Shown here piece after piece: positions 6,671 through 6,838 of a stretch of DNA of 6,838 bases. The notes below the pieces were generated by a model. The model had not been told where the DNA came from. It saw only the letters and a list, made by a program, of their open reading frames with translations, and did not search any database. A program made the position numbers and the translations under genes. Each line of letters starts with the position of its first letter. Position 1 is the stretch's first letter. Location: the NCBI GenBank assembly GCA_002451155.1, contig DKBG01000067.1, forward strand, positions 1-6,838, written 5' to 3'. The stretch is from Ignavibacteria bacterium UBA6906. GTDB lineage: Bacteria; Bacteroidota; Ignavibacteria; UBA10030; UBA6906.

Positions 6671-6838
6671 AGGCCGTGTCTCTTCGTAACGGTGGTATAT
6701 CCGCTGGGCGGGAGGCTGGTCCCGCAAGATTGTGTTGCAGCAGAGAGGACTGCGAGGAGAATCTGGGACAAAAAGAGCAAGGGTGACTCGGACAAATGTC
6801 TGCAATTATGCCGTTGAAGGAGTCATCGCCCATTCGTG
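6671..6838 (-). other. Upstream region of actA, no gene recognised
   Basis: These 168 bases run from the window edge to the actA start and probably hold the actA leader and possibly the operon promoter. I cannot place a promoter with confidence. One minus-strand frame enters from the edge and stops at 6808-6806 after ten codons (ending MTPSTA), which could be the tail of an upstream gene but is too short to judge. A purine stretch GAAGAG about 11 bases before the actA ATG is the only ribosome-site candidate. I see no terminator hairpin followed by a T-run. Confidence 0.4.

Noticed and set aside
6671..6805. Upstream extension of the actA frame to an ATG at 6805
   Set aside because: The extra 45 residues do not resemble a signal or the family; the ATG at 6670 directly precedes the basic start and membrane helix expected of ActA.
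6750..6838. Promoter-like TTTG and TTGC elements upstream of actA
   Set aside because: TTTG-type spacing is too short for the Bacteroidetes-style promoter, and no sigma-70-like pair with normal spacing was found, so no promoter is called.
5881..6838. Short repeat CCATTCGTG near 5881 and again at the right edge
   Set aside because: Nine bases, one copy inside the end of the small gene and one at the window edge, with no further copies or structure noticed; most likely chance.

Overview
The whole window reads on the minus strand as one compact operon for Alternative Complex III (ACIII, Act complex). ACIII is the membrane quinol:cytochrome c / quinol:electron-acceptor oxidoreductase that replaces the bc1 complex in many bacteria. 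In transcription order (right to left) the genes are: actA, pentaheme cytochrome c (6670-6101); a 70-residue Tat-signal-like small protein I cannot name (6089-5877); actB, a fused molybdopterin-oxidoreductase-like plus four-cluster ferredoxin protein (5884-2777); actC, an NrfD-type quinol-binding membrane subunit (2780-1413); a fused actD-actE gene, DUF3341 membrane protein plus monoheme cytochrome c (1420-281); and the first 94 codons of actF, the second NrfD-like subunit (284 to the window edge). Both window ends cut the locus. The 168 bases upstream of actA hold no convincing gene, and the rest of actF plus whatever follows lies outside.

The genes form a single electron path. Quinol is oxidised at the periplasm-facing side of ActC. 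Electrons enter the iron-sulfur chain of the ActB C-terminal domain, pass to the ActA haems, and leave through ActA and/or the ActE cytochrome domain to a soluble carrier or directly to a haem-copper oxidase. ActD and ActF complete the membrane part. This flow is established for the family. What the sequence shows directly is the cofactor inventory: five CxxCH sites in ActA, one in ActE, 15 cysteines in four groups in ActB-C, and an extra complete four-cysteine motif at the start of the ActB Mo-like domain. All junctions after the small gene overlap by 4 or 8 bases, and the actA/small-gene gap is only 11 bases, so the genes are very likely co-transcribed and translationally coupled.

The host is a Gram-negative bacterium with a periplasm, c-type cytochrome maturation and, probably, Tat export. 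The gene order and the DUF3341-type ActD fit the Bacteroidetes/Chlorobi/Ignavibacteria (FCB) side of ACIII diversity, and the sequence looks moderately GC-rich. This placement is inference and no marker in the window fixes it.

This is a known type of complex, not a new system. The points worth attention are the apparently intact extra [4Fe-4S] motif in ActB, the ActD-ActE fusion that gives the cytochrome a transmembrane anchor, and the unassigned 70-residue protein between actA and actB.
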